This document shows, piece by piece, positions 35,307-43,439 of a stretch of 64,000 nt of DNA. Both the position numbers and the translations under genes were made by a program. The DNA is from Streptomyces sp. LUP47B (GTDB lineage Bacteria > Actinomycetota > Actinomycetes > Streptomycetales > Streptomycetaceae): positions 79,922-143,921 of the forward strand of contig NZ_MJAH01000003.1 in assembly GCF_001746295.1 (NCBI RefSeq). Direction: 5' to 3'. Each line of letters starts with the position of its first letter. The stretch's first letter is position 1. The notes beneath the pieces were generated by a model. The model did no database searches. It was not told where the DNA came from and saw only the letters and a program-made list of their open reading frames with translations.

Positions 35307-36348
35307 CGTCGTCCTGGAGCGCCGGGGCGTAGCGCACGAGGTCGGCCCACACCTCCTCGACGAGATCCGGGAGGTCACCCGCGAAGCCGGTGATGCGGTC
35401 GAGCAACGGGTAGAAGACCCCGGCCGCGTCCCGCGCCTCCCAGACTCCGTCCGAGGCCAGGAAGAGCCGGTCGCCGGGGTGCAGCGGGACCGTGACGCCG
35501 GTCGGCGGCGAGGCACCGGACAGGCCCAGGCCGAGCGGGGTGCCGACCGGGACGTCGAGCTCCAGGGCCCGCCCGTCACGCAGCAGAACCGGGCCGGGCT
35601 GCCCGCACGCCACGATCCGCACGGCTCTCGCTCCGACGCCGAAGTCCAGCACCACCGCCGTCGCGAACAGCTCCGAGTGCCGTACGCCCGCGGAGTCCAC
35701 CACCAGCCTGCGGTCCAGCAGCGCGGCCACCGACTCGGGATCCGGCCGGTCCAGCACCGCCTCCCGGAAGGCCCCCAGCAGCGAGGCGACGGTCGAGACG
35801 GCCGACAGCCCGTGCCCCTGGACATCGCCCATGACCACCCGCACACCGCGGGGCCCCTCCCGAACGTCGAAGAAGTCACCCCCGACCAGCGTCCCGCGCT
35901 GCGCGGCCCGGTACAGCCCCGCACACCGCACGCCCCCGACCCGCGCAGGCAGTGGCGGCACGACGGCCCGCTGTGCGGCTTCCGCGACCGCACGCTCGGT
36001 CACGAGCTGGGCGTCCCGCCGACTCCGTACGAACGACACGACCACACTGAGCGCCGCGACGAAGCCCACGGTCAGTACATCCGTGCTGCCCGGATCGTTC
36101 AGCCGGAAGGCCGGCACATTCAGTACGACCAGGACGGACACGCCGAGCACCGCGGTCGCCGCCGGTCCGTACGACAGCACGGCCAGCGGCGGGATGGCGC
36201 CCAGCAGAAACCCGATGTCGAGCGGATCGGGGCTGACGAGGGTCGCCACGCACACCCCCACCAGCAGCACGGCGGGCAGCACCCGCACCCAGCCCGGCGG
36301 CGGCGCGCCCCGCAGCCAGCTCCGCCGGTCCCGGTCGCGTCCGCTCAC
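35263..36348 (-). CDS. Membrane-anchored SpoIIE-type PP2C phosphatase
   Basis: The protein has 361 residues. Four or so hydrophobic helices occupy about 18-110 ([63 protein letters not shown]). The PP2C domain follows: [37 protein letters not shown] region, [12 protein letters not shown] and [10 protein letters not shown]. It probably dephosphorylates an anti-sigma-factor antagonist at the membrane. This is the second SpoIIE-type phosphatase in the window, and it lacks PAS/GAF sensors. The left end of the MITE lies 60 bases upstream of its start. Confidence 0.88.
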   Translation of the reverse strand: MSGRDRDRRSWLRGAPPPGWVRVLPAVLLVGVCVATLVSPDPLDIGFLLGAIPPLAVLSYGPAATAVLGVSVLVVLNVPAFRLNDPGSTDVLTVGFVAALSVVVSFVRSRRDAQLVTERAVAEAAQRAVVPPLPARVGGVRCAGLYRAAQRGTLVGGDFFDVREGPRGVRVVMGDVQGHGLSAVSTVASLLGAFREAVLDRPDPESVAALLDRRLVVDSAGVRHSELFATAVVLDFGVGARAVRIVACGQPGPVLLRDGRALELDVPVGTPLGLGLSGASPPTGVTVPLHPGDRLFLASDGVWEARDAAGVFYPLLDRITGFAGDLPDLVEEVWADLVRYAPALQDDVTMLVLAPGTPEPR

Positions 36349-36407
36349 ACCACTACGCTGCTACGACCCGACCGGCCCCGCACCCCGAACCGCTCGCCGG
36401 GCCACCC

Positions 36408-36587
36408 CTAGGCCCTGTCGTCAAATTCCCGCCTGCCGCGCGACGCCTGGCACGCGCGCTCGCCGCGTTGCCGAACCGCCGACGTGACTCCGCCACGACG
36501 GCGCTCCGGCGCCTTGCGATCGCACGCCCCAGACGCCGCGCGGCCCGCCCTCCGGGCGGACGACGGGAATTTGACGACAGGGCCTAG
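36408..36587. mobile_element. MITE-like element, copy 1 (CTAG-flanked)
   Basis: A 180-base element bounded by a perfect 24-base terminal inverted repeat including CTAG on each side: arms 36408-36431 and 36564-36587, reading CTAGGCCCTGTCGTCAAATT.. inward. It has no coding capacity. The interior shares long stretches with copy 2 at 53551-53709 (CGACGCCTG, CGCGCGCTCGCCGCG, GGCCCGCCCTCC, GGGCGGACGACGGGAAT). CTAG at both ends fits the 4-base YTAR target duplication of IS5-family transposons, so an absent IS5-like transposase is the probable mover (inference). The right CTAG supplies the TAG stop of the GH64 gene. Confidence 0.75.
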
Positions 36588-37774
36588 AACGGCGTGAGCG
36601 TCAGCCGGATCCCCGTCGGCGCCGTGTCCTGGACGTACGAGGCGAAGTCGGCCACGTCATCGAAGGCGAACCCGTACGCCTTGCCGTCCTCCGTGGCCGC
36701 GTGCACCGCCTTGGCGTAGTGGTTGGTGAGCGCGGTCCGGTAGAAGGAGGCGGGGTCGGTGGTCGGCTGGGCGGCGGTGCTCAGCAGCGTCGACCGGTTG
36801 AATCCGGCACCGAGCACCGCGGCGACCGGCCCTGTCGTGCCGTCGTTGGGAGCGGCGAGGGCGCCGTCGCAGAAGAGCACGTCCCGTGTCGAGGGCCGGG
36901 CGAAGGACACCTGCGCGGGCCCGTCGAACACGAGCTGCCCACCGCGCACCCGGCCGGTGAAGGTGCCCGCGTTCGTGGTGACCGTCAGGTCCCTGCCGGT
37001 GTACGTGCTCCACACCTCGTCGACGTACGGCGCGAAGTAGTCCGCCGGGAACAGGCCGGCGTCCAGACCGTGACCCGGCGCGATGACCCGCGTGTCGTCC
37101 ACCACGAGGGGCGCGAACTCCCCGACCTGGCGCACCGCGTCGAAGGCACCGGCCCGTCCGGAGGCGCGCAGGGTGCCCGTCGTCTGGTCCCGCGCCCCGG
37201 TCAGCCGGATGCTCAGCGGCACGCTGAACATGTCCACCATGGTCGTGTTGCAGAACATGCCCGCCGAGTTGTACGTGAACTCGGCGCAGTCGTGCAGCAC
37301 CGGGTAGTTGGGGTCCGAGGTCACCCAGCCTGCCGGGTACTGGAGGGCGGGGTTGCCGTTGCCGTCGGTGACGACCTTGAACTTCAGATTCGCGCCCAGG
37401 GCCACGTAGATACGGCCGGACAGGTAGGGCAGGGACAGGCTGGTCTCGCCGCTGCCCGCCAGGCCTATCGCGTAGTCGGTGTAGCCGTCGGCGCCGTTGT
37501 CGGAGAGGGCGACCGGGGCGAGGGTGCCGTCCGGGGTCACGCGGACCTGCCTGCCGTCCTGGTTGCCCACGATGTAGACGTGGACGTTCGCGTTGTCGAA
37601 GGCGCCGGTGTTGTTGACGACGGTCAGCGGCAGGGCGCCGGCCGCCGTGTCGCGGTTGCCCTCGGCGAGGGCGTGGGGGGCCAGAGCGGCGACGGCGGGC
37701 GCGGCCGCCATCACCCCACCGAGGGCGAAGAGGACTTTGCGGCGGCCGAGGTGGCGCTGGTGACGAGGTGTCAT
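36584..37774 (-). CDS. Secreted GH64 endo-beta-1,3-glucanase
   Basis: The protein has 396 residues. A Tat-like signal (RRKVLFALGG, then AHALA) leads into a thaumatin-like/GH64 fold: LPLTVVNNTGAFDNANVHVYIVG, YLSGRIYVALG, LHDCAEFTYN, MFCNTTMVDMFSVPLSIRLTG. The Glu of CAEFTYN and the Asp of TMVDMFS are 16 residues apart, the spacing of the catalytic pair known for the Streptomyces matensis laminaripentaose-producing glucanase. It degrades beta-1,3-glucan (laminarin, curdlan, fungal wall) outside the cell. A perfect LacI-type operator lies 23 bases upstream. Its stop codon TAG is part of the right end of a MITE. Confidence 0.88.
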   Translation of the reverse strand: MTPRHQRHLGRRKVLFALGGVMAAAPAVAALAPHALAEGNRDTAAGALPLTVVNNTGAFDNANVHVYIVGNQDGRQVRVTPDGTLAPVALSDNGADGYTDYAIGLAGSGETSLSLPYLSGRIYVALGANLKFKVVTDGNGNPALQYPAGWVTSDPNYPVLHDCAEFTYNSAGMFCNTTMVDMFSVPLSIRLTGARDQTTGTLRASGRAGAFDAVRQVGEFAPLVVDDTRVIAPGHGLDAGLFPADYFAPYVDEVWSTYTGRDLTVTTNAGTFTGRVRGGQLVFDGPAQVSFARPSTRDVLFCDGALAAPNDGTTGPVAAVLGAGFNRSTLLSTAAQPTTDPASFYRTALTNHYAKAVHAATEDGKAYGFAFDDVADFASYVQDTAPTGIRLTLTPF

Positions 37775-37796
37775 GTGGGGGGTCTCCTCGGAGAAT

Positions 37797-37810
37797 TGAG
37801 AGCGCTCTCA
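37797..37810. promoter_or_regulatory. LacI-family operator before the GH64 glucanase
   Basis: TGAGAGCGCTCTCA is a perfect 14-base palindrome, differing from the CebR/CelR operator TGGGAGCGCTCCCA at one symmetric pair. It lies just upstream of the glucanase start codon, where bound repressor would block initiation. A LacI-family regulator responsive to a glucan oligosaccharide is expected; none is encoded in the window. Confidence 0.7.
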
Positions 37811-38008
37811 CGATGTGGACGAGGCCCGATGGTACGGACGGCGGGCTCCACGGCAAACAGAGCGGACAGCGTTTAATCCGGCCTTAAGGACCGTTTAAGC
37901 GGCGGCCCCGGGACCGGAGGTGCGCCGCGAAAACCGATGGACGCCGGTCCCGAAGATCCCGTACCGTGAGCGGCCACGCCCGGAGACCAGCGGAAGGAGG
38001 CGAGTGCC

Positions 38009-38065
38009 GTGCAGTTCACCGTCATTCAGCGCTCCCTCTCCGTCGCCCCGGCGTGCCTCGTCTGA
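38009..38065 (+). CDS. Possible 18-residue leader peptide
   Basis: AAGGAGG (37994-38000) followed 8 bases later by GTG opens an 18-codon frame ending in ACLV and TGA at 38065, 43 bases before the GNAT start. The strong ribosome-binding site is the main support. The alternative is that the same Shine-Dalgarno serves a GTG at 38004 in frame with the GNAT gene, giving a Ser/Pro/Arg-rich extension. Neither can be excluded. Confidence 0.3.
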   Translation: MQFTVIQRSLSVAPACLV

Positions 38066-38108
38066 CCGGGAGCGCTCCACGCAGTACGCATCCCGGAGGA
38101 ATCCACCC

Positions 38109-39005
38109 ATGACCGATCTGGTCATCCGCGCGCTCGACGAGCGCGAAGCCCCTCTCTTCGACGCCCTGTCCGACCCTCTCGGGGCCCGTGAGTCCCACCG
38201 GCTCACCCGGCACCGCCCCGACTGGAAGCGCGTCGCCCTGCGCGACGGCAAGGTCGTGGCACGTGGCGCCTGGTGGGGCGGCCCCGCCGACACCGCACCC
38301 GTCAACGTCAACTGGTTCGACGTGGCCGAAGGCGAGGAGGAGGCCGGTGCCGAACTCCTGCGCACCGCCCCCTGGCAGGTGGAGCTCGAGATGAACCTGC
38401 CCGCGGGCTGGCGCGAGGATCCGGAGCTGCGGGCCGCCGCCAAGGCCCGCTTCACCGCCGTGGAGCAGGCCGGGTACGAGCTCCTGGTCGAGCGGTTCCT
38501 CTACCGGTGGACGCCGGAGCACGGGCTGCCCGAGCGGCCCGGACGCCTCGAGTTCCGGCCCGAACCGGACGACGCGGTCATCTTCGACCTGCTGCGGCGC
38601 ATCCATTCCGCCACCCTCGACGCGCACGCCCTCAAGGCCATCGAGGAGGACGGACTCGACCGGGCCGCCCAAGAGGAACTCGACTTCTTCCACTGGTGTC
38701 CCTCGCCGCGCGAGTGGTGGCAGATCGCCCACACCCCGCAGGGAGACGTGGCCGGGATCCACATTCCGGTACACAACCCGTCGGGGCCCTGCATCGGGTT
38801 CATCGGTGTGGTGCCGGAACACCGGGGCCACGGCTATGCCTACGACCTGCTCGCCGAGTGCACCCACTATCTGGTCGAGCGGGGCGCCGAGTTCGTCTCG
38901 GCCGCGACGGACCAGGGGAACTTCCCCATGGCCGCGAACTTCGCCAAGGCGGGCTACCCCGTCGTACGGGAGCGCTTGAACTACCGTCCCCCGCACGTCG
39001 GCTGA
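38109..39005 (+). CDS. GNAT-family N-acetyltransferase
   Basis: The protein has 298 residues. The C-terminal GNAT domain contains the acetyl-CoA-binding motif A, FIGVVPEHRGHGYAYDLLAE (V-x-P-x-x-R-G-x-G), followed by LVERGAEFVSAATDQGNFPMAANFAKAGYPVVRER (parts SAATDQGNFPMAANF and GYPVVRER), the usual motif B. The N-terminal 160 residues are a degenerate second GNAT-like half with WWGGPADTAPVNVNWFDV. It acetylates an unknown amine. GGAGGA precedes the ATG by 7 bases. Confidence 0.85.
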   Translation: MTDLVIRALDEREAPLFDALSDPLGARESHRLTRHRPDWKRVALRDGKVVARGAWWGGPADTAPVNVNWFDVAEGEEEAGAELLRTAPWQVELEMNLPAGWREDPELRAAAKARFTAVEQAGYELLVERFLYRWTPEHGLPERPGRLEFRPEPDDAVIFDLLRRIHSATLDAHALKAIEEDGLDRAAQEELDFFHWCPSPREWWQIAHTPQGDVAGIHIPVHNPSGPCIGFIGVVPEHRGHGYAYDLLAECTHYLVERGAEFVSAATDQGNFPMAANFAKAGYPVVRERLNYRPPHVG

Positions 39006-39104
39006 GCCCTCGTCCGGCACTGACGGCCGGTCCAGTCCCGGCTGTCAGTGCCGGGTGCCATGCTGGTCGTGGTGGTGATCGTCGGCTCGGTGGGGGGAGG
39101 CGCG

Positions 39105-39446
39105 GTGGGGTTCGAGGGCGCGGTCTGGAAGGTGCACAGCGGTGACGAGAGGGTCGGGGACATCCTGATCGACGAAGCCGACTTTCCGTGGCTGTCGGGC
39201 CGTTTCACGGCGGGACCCGGATTCGCCGGTGTGCGCGATCTGTTCGCGCGCGAACTCGCCCTCGTGGAGGAGGACGACGAGGAGAGATGGCAGGAGTGGG
39301 AGGAGGCCTACGACGAGATCCGGCGACGTGTGTCGCTGCACGCGCCGGGCGGCCCCGTGCCCGAGTTCCTGCTGCACATCGAGGACGACCGGGCCTGGTT
39401 CCGGTGGAGCGACGAGCCGTTCGACGAGGACATGCTGGGGGGCTGA
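39105..39446 (+). CDS. Small acidic protein whose 3' end is tandemly repeated downstream
   Basis: The protein has 113 residues. It begins GFEGAVWKVHSGDERVGDILIDEADFPWLSG-like sequence (given by parts: GFEGAVWKVHSGDE and DEADFPWLSGRFT), then a charged helix (ELALVEEDDEERWQEWEEAYDEIRRRV), ending HIEDDRAWFRWSDEPFDED. I know similar Streptomyces hypotheticals but no function. The GTG at 39105 is preceded by GGGGGGAGG at 39092-39100, which decides it over a Val/Gly-rich extension to 39060. The last ~67 bases, including the stop, recur three times immediately downstream. Confidence 0.65.
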   Translation: MGFEGAVWKVHSGDERVGDILIDEADFPWLSGRFTAGPGFAGVRDLFARELALVEEDDEERWQEWEEAYDEIRRRVSLHAPGGPVPEFLLHIEDDRAWFRWSDEPFDEDMLGG

Positions 39447-39766
39447 GCTGCTGGGTTGTGTCGTGGGCGCGCGGGTCTGGTCGTGTGGAGGGTGATCGGG
39501 CTTGGTTGCGGTGGGGTGATGTGCCGTTCGGTGAGGGTGCGCCGGGCGACTGAGCTGCTGGGTTGTGTCGTGGGCGCGCGGGTCTGGTCGTGTGGAGGGT
39601 GATCGGGCTTGGTTCGGGTGGGGTGATGTGCCGTTCGGTGAGGGTGCGCCGGGGGGCTGAGTCGCTGGGTTGTGTCGTGGGCGCGCGGGTCTGGTCGTGT
39701 GGAGGGTGATCGGGCCTGGTTCGGCGGGGCGACGAGCCGTTCGGCGAGGGCGCGCCGGGGGACTGA
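39447..39766 (+). repeat. Three tandem copies of a 107-base unit derived from the preceding gene's 3' end
   Basis: Units 39447-39553, 39554-39660 and 39661-39766 each end in TGA and are near-identical to each other, for example GCTGGGTTGTGTCGTGGGCG in all three. The final ~67 bases of each unit align with the end of the upstream gene: its DDRAWFRWSDEPFDED segment becomes GDRAWLRWGDVPFGEG in the first unit. The period is not a multiple of three, so successive copies lie in different frames. They were never a protein repeat. The copies have drifted toward T at third positions. Confidence 0.85.
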
Positions 39767-39775
39767 GTCGTCGGC

Positions 39776-40675
39776 CTACGCCGTGGGCGCGCCGGTTCCG
39801 CCGGTCAGCAGGGCCTCCGCCGCCACGAGGATCTCGGTGACCCTGAGACCGAACGCGGCGTCGCACGGGTGTGCCTGCCCGGTGCGGGCGGCGGCGAGCA
39901 GTGCGTCGGCGGCCCGGAGCACGGCGGGTCCGACACCCTCGGACGACTCCGGGAGCTGGACGACTCCGCCCGCGCCCCGCAGTTCGAGGCCGACTCCCGC
40001 GGCCGCCGGCGGAGCCGTGAGACTCAGCGTCAGGGTGCTCGACGCGCCGCCGGTGTGTCTCAGGACCAGATGGACGGTGTCCCCGGGACCGTGCGCGGCC
40101 GCCGCCACCTCACGCACCTCGCCCAAGACGGGCAGCAGCACCGACAGCGCATGGGGACCCACGTCCCACAGGGCGCCCTTCTCCTGCCGCCACGGTGAGT
40201 CGGCGAACGGACTGTCCTCGGTGAACACCGACCCCAGCCATTCCGCCCGCCCCGTGAACCACCCCTCCACGCCCGCCTGTTCACCGATCCACGCCTCGGT
40301 CTCGGTGAGGAAGCGCGAGGTGAAGAACACCACCGAGGCGACCTTGGTCTCGCGGACCGCCTCGACCACCGCCCGCCCCTGCTCGACCGTCGTCGCGAGG
40401 GGCTTGTCCAGCAGCAGATGACACCCCGCCCGCGCGGCCCGCGCCGCGAGGTCGGCCTGTACGGCGGGCGGCAGGGCGACCGCCACGGCGTCCACGTCGG
40501 CGAGCAGCGCGTCGACGTCGGCGTACGCGCGCGTGCCGTACTCGGCGGCCAGCTCCTCGGCGGCCTCCGTGCGACGGCCCCACACGCCGGCGAAGTCCAG
40601 CTCCGGATGCGCGCCGAGCGCCGGGGCGTGGGCCATCCTGGCCCAGGGACCGGTGCCGAGCAGTCCGATACGCAT
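39776..40675 (-). CDS. Gfo/Idh/MocA-family NAD(P)-dependent oxidoreductase
   Basis: The protein has 299 residues. The Rossmann motif is GLLGTGPWARMAHAPAL at the N-terminus, with DVDAVAVALPPAVQADLAARAARAGCHLLLDKPLA near 65-100 (the family's E/DKP-LA motif). The C-terminal Gfo/Idh/MocA beta domain has EKGALWDVGPHALSVLL, carrying the conserved Asp-x-x-x-H. It oxidises or reduces a sugar or inositol-like substrate. The substrate is not identifiable. The stop lies 9 bases from the tandem repeats. Confidence 0.9.
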   Translation of the reverse strand: MRIGLLGTGPWARMAHAPALGAHPELDFAGVWGRRTEAAEELAAEYGTRAYADVDALLADVDAVAVALPPAVQADLAARAARAGCHLLLDKPLATTVEQGRAVVEAVRETKVASVVFFTSRFLTETEAWIGEQAGVEGWFTGRAEWLGSVFTEDSPFADSPWRQEKGALWDVGPHALSVLLPVLGEVREVAAAAHGPGDTVHLVLRHTGGASSTLTLSLTAPPAAAGVGLELRGAGGVVQLPESSEGVGPAVLRAADALLAAARTGQAHPCDAAFGLRVTEILVAAEALLTGGTGAPTA

Positions 40676-40934
40676 GGCGCCGCCTTCCTCGCCGTACTGC
40701 GGAACCTCACGACGACCGGACTGGATCAGCCGCCGGTCGAGGCGAGGGTGTCACACGGACACGGCGAGCACGCAACCGCGTCTCGCCCCCCGGTCGGCTC
40801 CAGGCGGAACGGTCCGGGATTCAGCACTCCCGTCGCTGAATGCGTTCTCATTCTTCTATTGGACCTTCGGCGTGTGCGGCGGCCAGGCTGATGAGAGCCC
40901 AGAACCGCGTGACAGGCGAAAGAGGTCCAAGGCC

Positions 40935-41792
40935 ATGCACACCCGCCGCATCGGTGATGTCGAAGTGAGCTCGATCGGTCTGGGCGCCATGCCCATGTCC
41001 ATCGAGGGACGGCCGGACGAGGAACGCTCCATCGCCACCATCCACGCCGCGCTCGACGCGGGCGTGACCCTGATCGACACCGCCGACGCCTACCACCGGG
41101 ACGCCGACGAGGTCGGCCACAACGAGACCCTGATCGCCAAGGCCCTCGCCTCCCACGACCTCGGCGGTGACGTCCTCGTCGCCACGAAGGGCGGCCATCT
41201 CCGTCCCGGGGACGGCAGTTGGACGCTCGACGGCAGCCCCCGGCATCTGAAGGAGGCCTGCGAGGCCTCACTGAGCCGGCTGGGTGTGGAGGCGATCGGG
41301 CTCTACCAGTTCCACCGCCCCGACCCCCGAATCCCCTACGAGGAGTCCGTCGGCGCCGTGCGCGACCTCCTCGACGAGGGCAAGATCCTCAACGCGGGCA
41401 TCTCCAACGCGAACCCCGACCAGATCCGGCTGGCCAACGAGATCCTCGGCGGCCGACTGGTCTCGGTGCAGAACCAGTTCTCCCCGGCCTTCCGTTCCAG
41501 CGAACCGGAACTGCGGCTGTGCGACGAACTGGGCATCGCCTTCCTGCCCTGGAGCCCCCTGGGCGGCATCACCCGGGCGGGTGAACTGGGTTCGGCGCAC
41601 TCCCCGTTCGCGCGGATCGCCGAGAAGTACGGGGTGAGCCCGCAGCGCGTCTGCCTGGCCTGGATGCTCGCCAAGTCCCCGGTGGTCGTGCCGATCCCGG
41701 GCGCGAGCCGCCCCGAGACCATCCGCGACTCGCTCGCCGCCGCCGACCTCGTGCTCGGCGCGGACGAGGTCACGGAGCTGGACGCCGTCTGA
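40935..41792 (+). CDS. Aldo/keto reductase
   Basis: The protein has 285 residues with a TIM-barrel AKR sequence. DTADAYHRDADEVGHNE contains the catalytic Asp and Tyr, VATKGG the catalytic Lys, and LYQFHRPDP the catalytic His. SNANPDQI, QNQFSPAFR, LPWSPLGG and IPGASRPETIRDSL form the NADPH-binding side. It reduces an unknown carbonyl compound in the cytosol. The gene is transcribed alone, divergent from the Gfo/Idh/MocA gene. AGAGGTCCAAGG lies just before the ATG. Confidence 0.92.
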   Translation: MHTRRIGDVEVSSIGLGAMPMSIEGRPDEERSIATIHAALDAGVTLIDTADAYHRDADEVGHNETLIAKALASHDLGGDVLVATKGGHLRPGDGSWTLDGSPRHLKEACEASLSRLGVEAIGLYQFHRPDPRIPYEESVGAVRDLLDEGKILNAGISNANPDQIRLANEILGGRLVSVQNQFSPAFRSSEPELRLCDELGIAFLPWSPLGGITRAGELGSAHSPFARIAEKYGVSPQRVCLAWMLAKSPVVVPIPGASRPETIRDSLAAADLVLGADEVTELDAV

Positions 41793-41917
41793 CCCCTCGC
41801 CCGCCCGGCCCCGCCGGTGCCTTCCGCCCGTGCGCGGACTGGCACCGGCGATCGTGGTGTCTCTAGGATGGACTCCCTGTCCTGCCAGGCCAGTTGGCGG
41901 CACAAGCTGGGGGAAAG

Positions 41918-42736
41918 ATGAGCACCGGTAAGAAGCTGTCCACGGAGATCGACGCCTCCGTACCCACGGCCGCGCGTATGTACGACCACTATCTGGGCGG
42001 CAAGGACAACTACGCGGCCGACCGGGCGGCCTGCGAGGCACTCGACGAGGTCGTCCCCAGCACCCGCAGGCTCGCCGTGAACAACCGGCGTTTCCTCCAG
42101 CGAGTGGTGCGGACCCTCTCGACGGACTTCGGCATCCGGCAGTACCTGGACCACGGCTCAGGCCTGCCCACCCAGGACAACGTCCACCAGGTGGCCCAGC
42201 GCATCGACCCCACCACGCACGTGGTCTACGTCGACAACGACCCGATGGTCCTCGTCCACGGCCGGGCGCTGCTCGAGCAGGACGAACGCACCGCCGTCAT
42301 CCATGCGGACATGCGGGAGACCGATGCGATCTTCGACCACGAGGACACCCAGCGGCTGATCGATTTCTCGCAGCCCGTCGCCGTGCTGTTCAACTCCGTC
42401 ATGCACTGCATCCCCGACCACGAGACGGACGGGCCGGCCGCCGTGGCCCGCCGGGTCCGCGAGCGGCTCGCGCCCGGCAGCTTCATGGTGATGTGCCAGC
42501 TGGTCAGCGGCGACCCCGAGGTTCGCGACTTCGTCACGAACTTCATGGACCAGGCCACCCAGGGTCACTGGGGCCGGGTGCGTGAGGAGAAGGACGTCGC
42601 CGAGTGGTTCGAGGGACTGGAGATCCTCGACCCGGGCCTCGTGGAGGTCTCCACCTGGCGCCCCGACTCCGAGGTGGCCCCCCGCCAGCTCACCCACGAG
42701 TGGATCGAGTTCGGCGGCGTCGCCCGACTGGCCTGA
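41918..42736 (+). CDS. DUF574 SAM-dependent methyltransferase-like protein
   Basis: The protein has 272 residues. The N-terminus ASVPTAARMYDHYLGGKDNYAADR is the diagnostic opening of the Streptomyces DUF574 family (parts: AARMYDHYLGGKDNY). LDHGSGLPTQDNVHQVAQ, VVYVDNDPMVLVHGRALL and PVAVLFNSVMHCIPD form the SAM-binding Rossmann core. Family members are numerous in Streptomyces and mostly unassigned. GGGGGAAAG precedes the ATG. The following methyltransferase pseudogene is unrelated in sequence. Confidence 0.9.
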   Translation: MSTGKKLSTEIDASVPTAARMYDHYLGGKDNYAADRAACEALDEVVPSTRRLAVNNRRFLQRVVRTLSTDFGIRQYLDHGSGLPTQDNVHQVAQRIDPTTHVVYVDNDPMVLVHGRALLEQDERTAVIHADMRETDAIFDHEDTQRLIDFSQPVAVLFNSVMHCIPDHETDGPAAVARRVRERLAPGSFMVMCQLVSGDPEVRDFVTNFMDQATQGHWGRVREEKDVAEWFEGLEILDPGLVEVSTWRPDSEVAPRQLTHEWIEFGGVARLA

Positions 42737-42813
42737 ACCCGGACCCGAGCGTCCCTGGCGCGAGAGGGCACGCCCTGTGCCGGGGGCGTACTCGCGTCGG
42801 CAACAGCCCGATC

Positions 42814-43415
42814 ATGGCCCATTCCTGGTGGGACGGTTTTTACGCGCGTTCCCTTCTTCGTGCCGAAGCCGGACGAGAACCTGGTGTCGTACCTCGACCG
42901 CGGCCTCGTCACCCCGGGCCACGCCCCCGACCTGCGCTGCGGGCCGGGCTGGCCGCACCGCGCTGCACCTCGGCTTCGAGGTCGACGCCGTCGCCAGGGA
43001 GCGTGCGCACGAGACGGCGGCCGACGTCCGCTTCGTGTGCGGCGATGCCTTCTCACTGCCCGACACCGGGCTCGGCGGCCCCTCCGACCTGATCTACGAC
43101 TCCGGCTGCTTCCACCATCTACCGCCGCACCGCCGCGTCAGCTACCTGGCGCTCCTGGAACGGCACCTCGCACCCGGCGGCCGCTTCGGCATCGTCTGCT
43201 TCGCCGACGGGGCCATGGGATCGGACCTGTCGGACGCGGAGTTGTATCGCCAGGGCGGACTCGACGGCGGTCTCGCCTACTCGGCCCAATCCCTGCGAGG
43301 GATCTTCGGCGACCTGACCGAGATCGAGCTGCGGCGCATGCGCGACGAGCCGCCCGACTCCTCGTGCTTCGGCGAGCCCTTCCTCTGGGCAGGCCTGTTC
43401 GGCCGTGACCACTGA
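42814..43415 (+). pseudogene. Frameshifted class I SAM methyltransferase
   Basis: Homology to one methyltransferase runs through three frames. MAHSWWDGFYA is at 42814, FFVPKPDENLVSYLDRGLVTPGHAPDLRCGPG follows at about 42850-42950 in the next frame (parts PKPDENLVSYLDRG and DLRCGPG), and ALHLGFEVDAVARERAHETA onward runs to 43415 in the third. The SAM motif DLGCGPG is damaged to DLRCGPG, and the segment expected between VDAV and ARERA is shortened. The rest (YDSGCFHHLPPHRR, APGGRFGIVCFADG, DSSCFGEPFLWAGLF) is intact. At least two frameshifts and small deletions make it non-functional as read, unless the sequence is wrong. Confidence 0.75.
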
Positions 43416-43439
43416 GGGAACTCGCGTCCGCGCCGGTTC

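Noticed and set aside
32913..35993. 1026-codon minus-strand frame antisense to the MMPL gene
   Set aside because: It is compositionally biased (runs of Asp, Gly, His, Arg), and the opposite frame has complete MMPL motifs.
39447..39766. Tandem units read as a protein repeat or CRISPR-like array
   Set aside because: The 107-base period breaks the frame, each unit holds a stop codon, and there are no short repeats with unique spacers.
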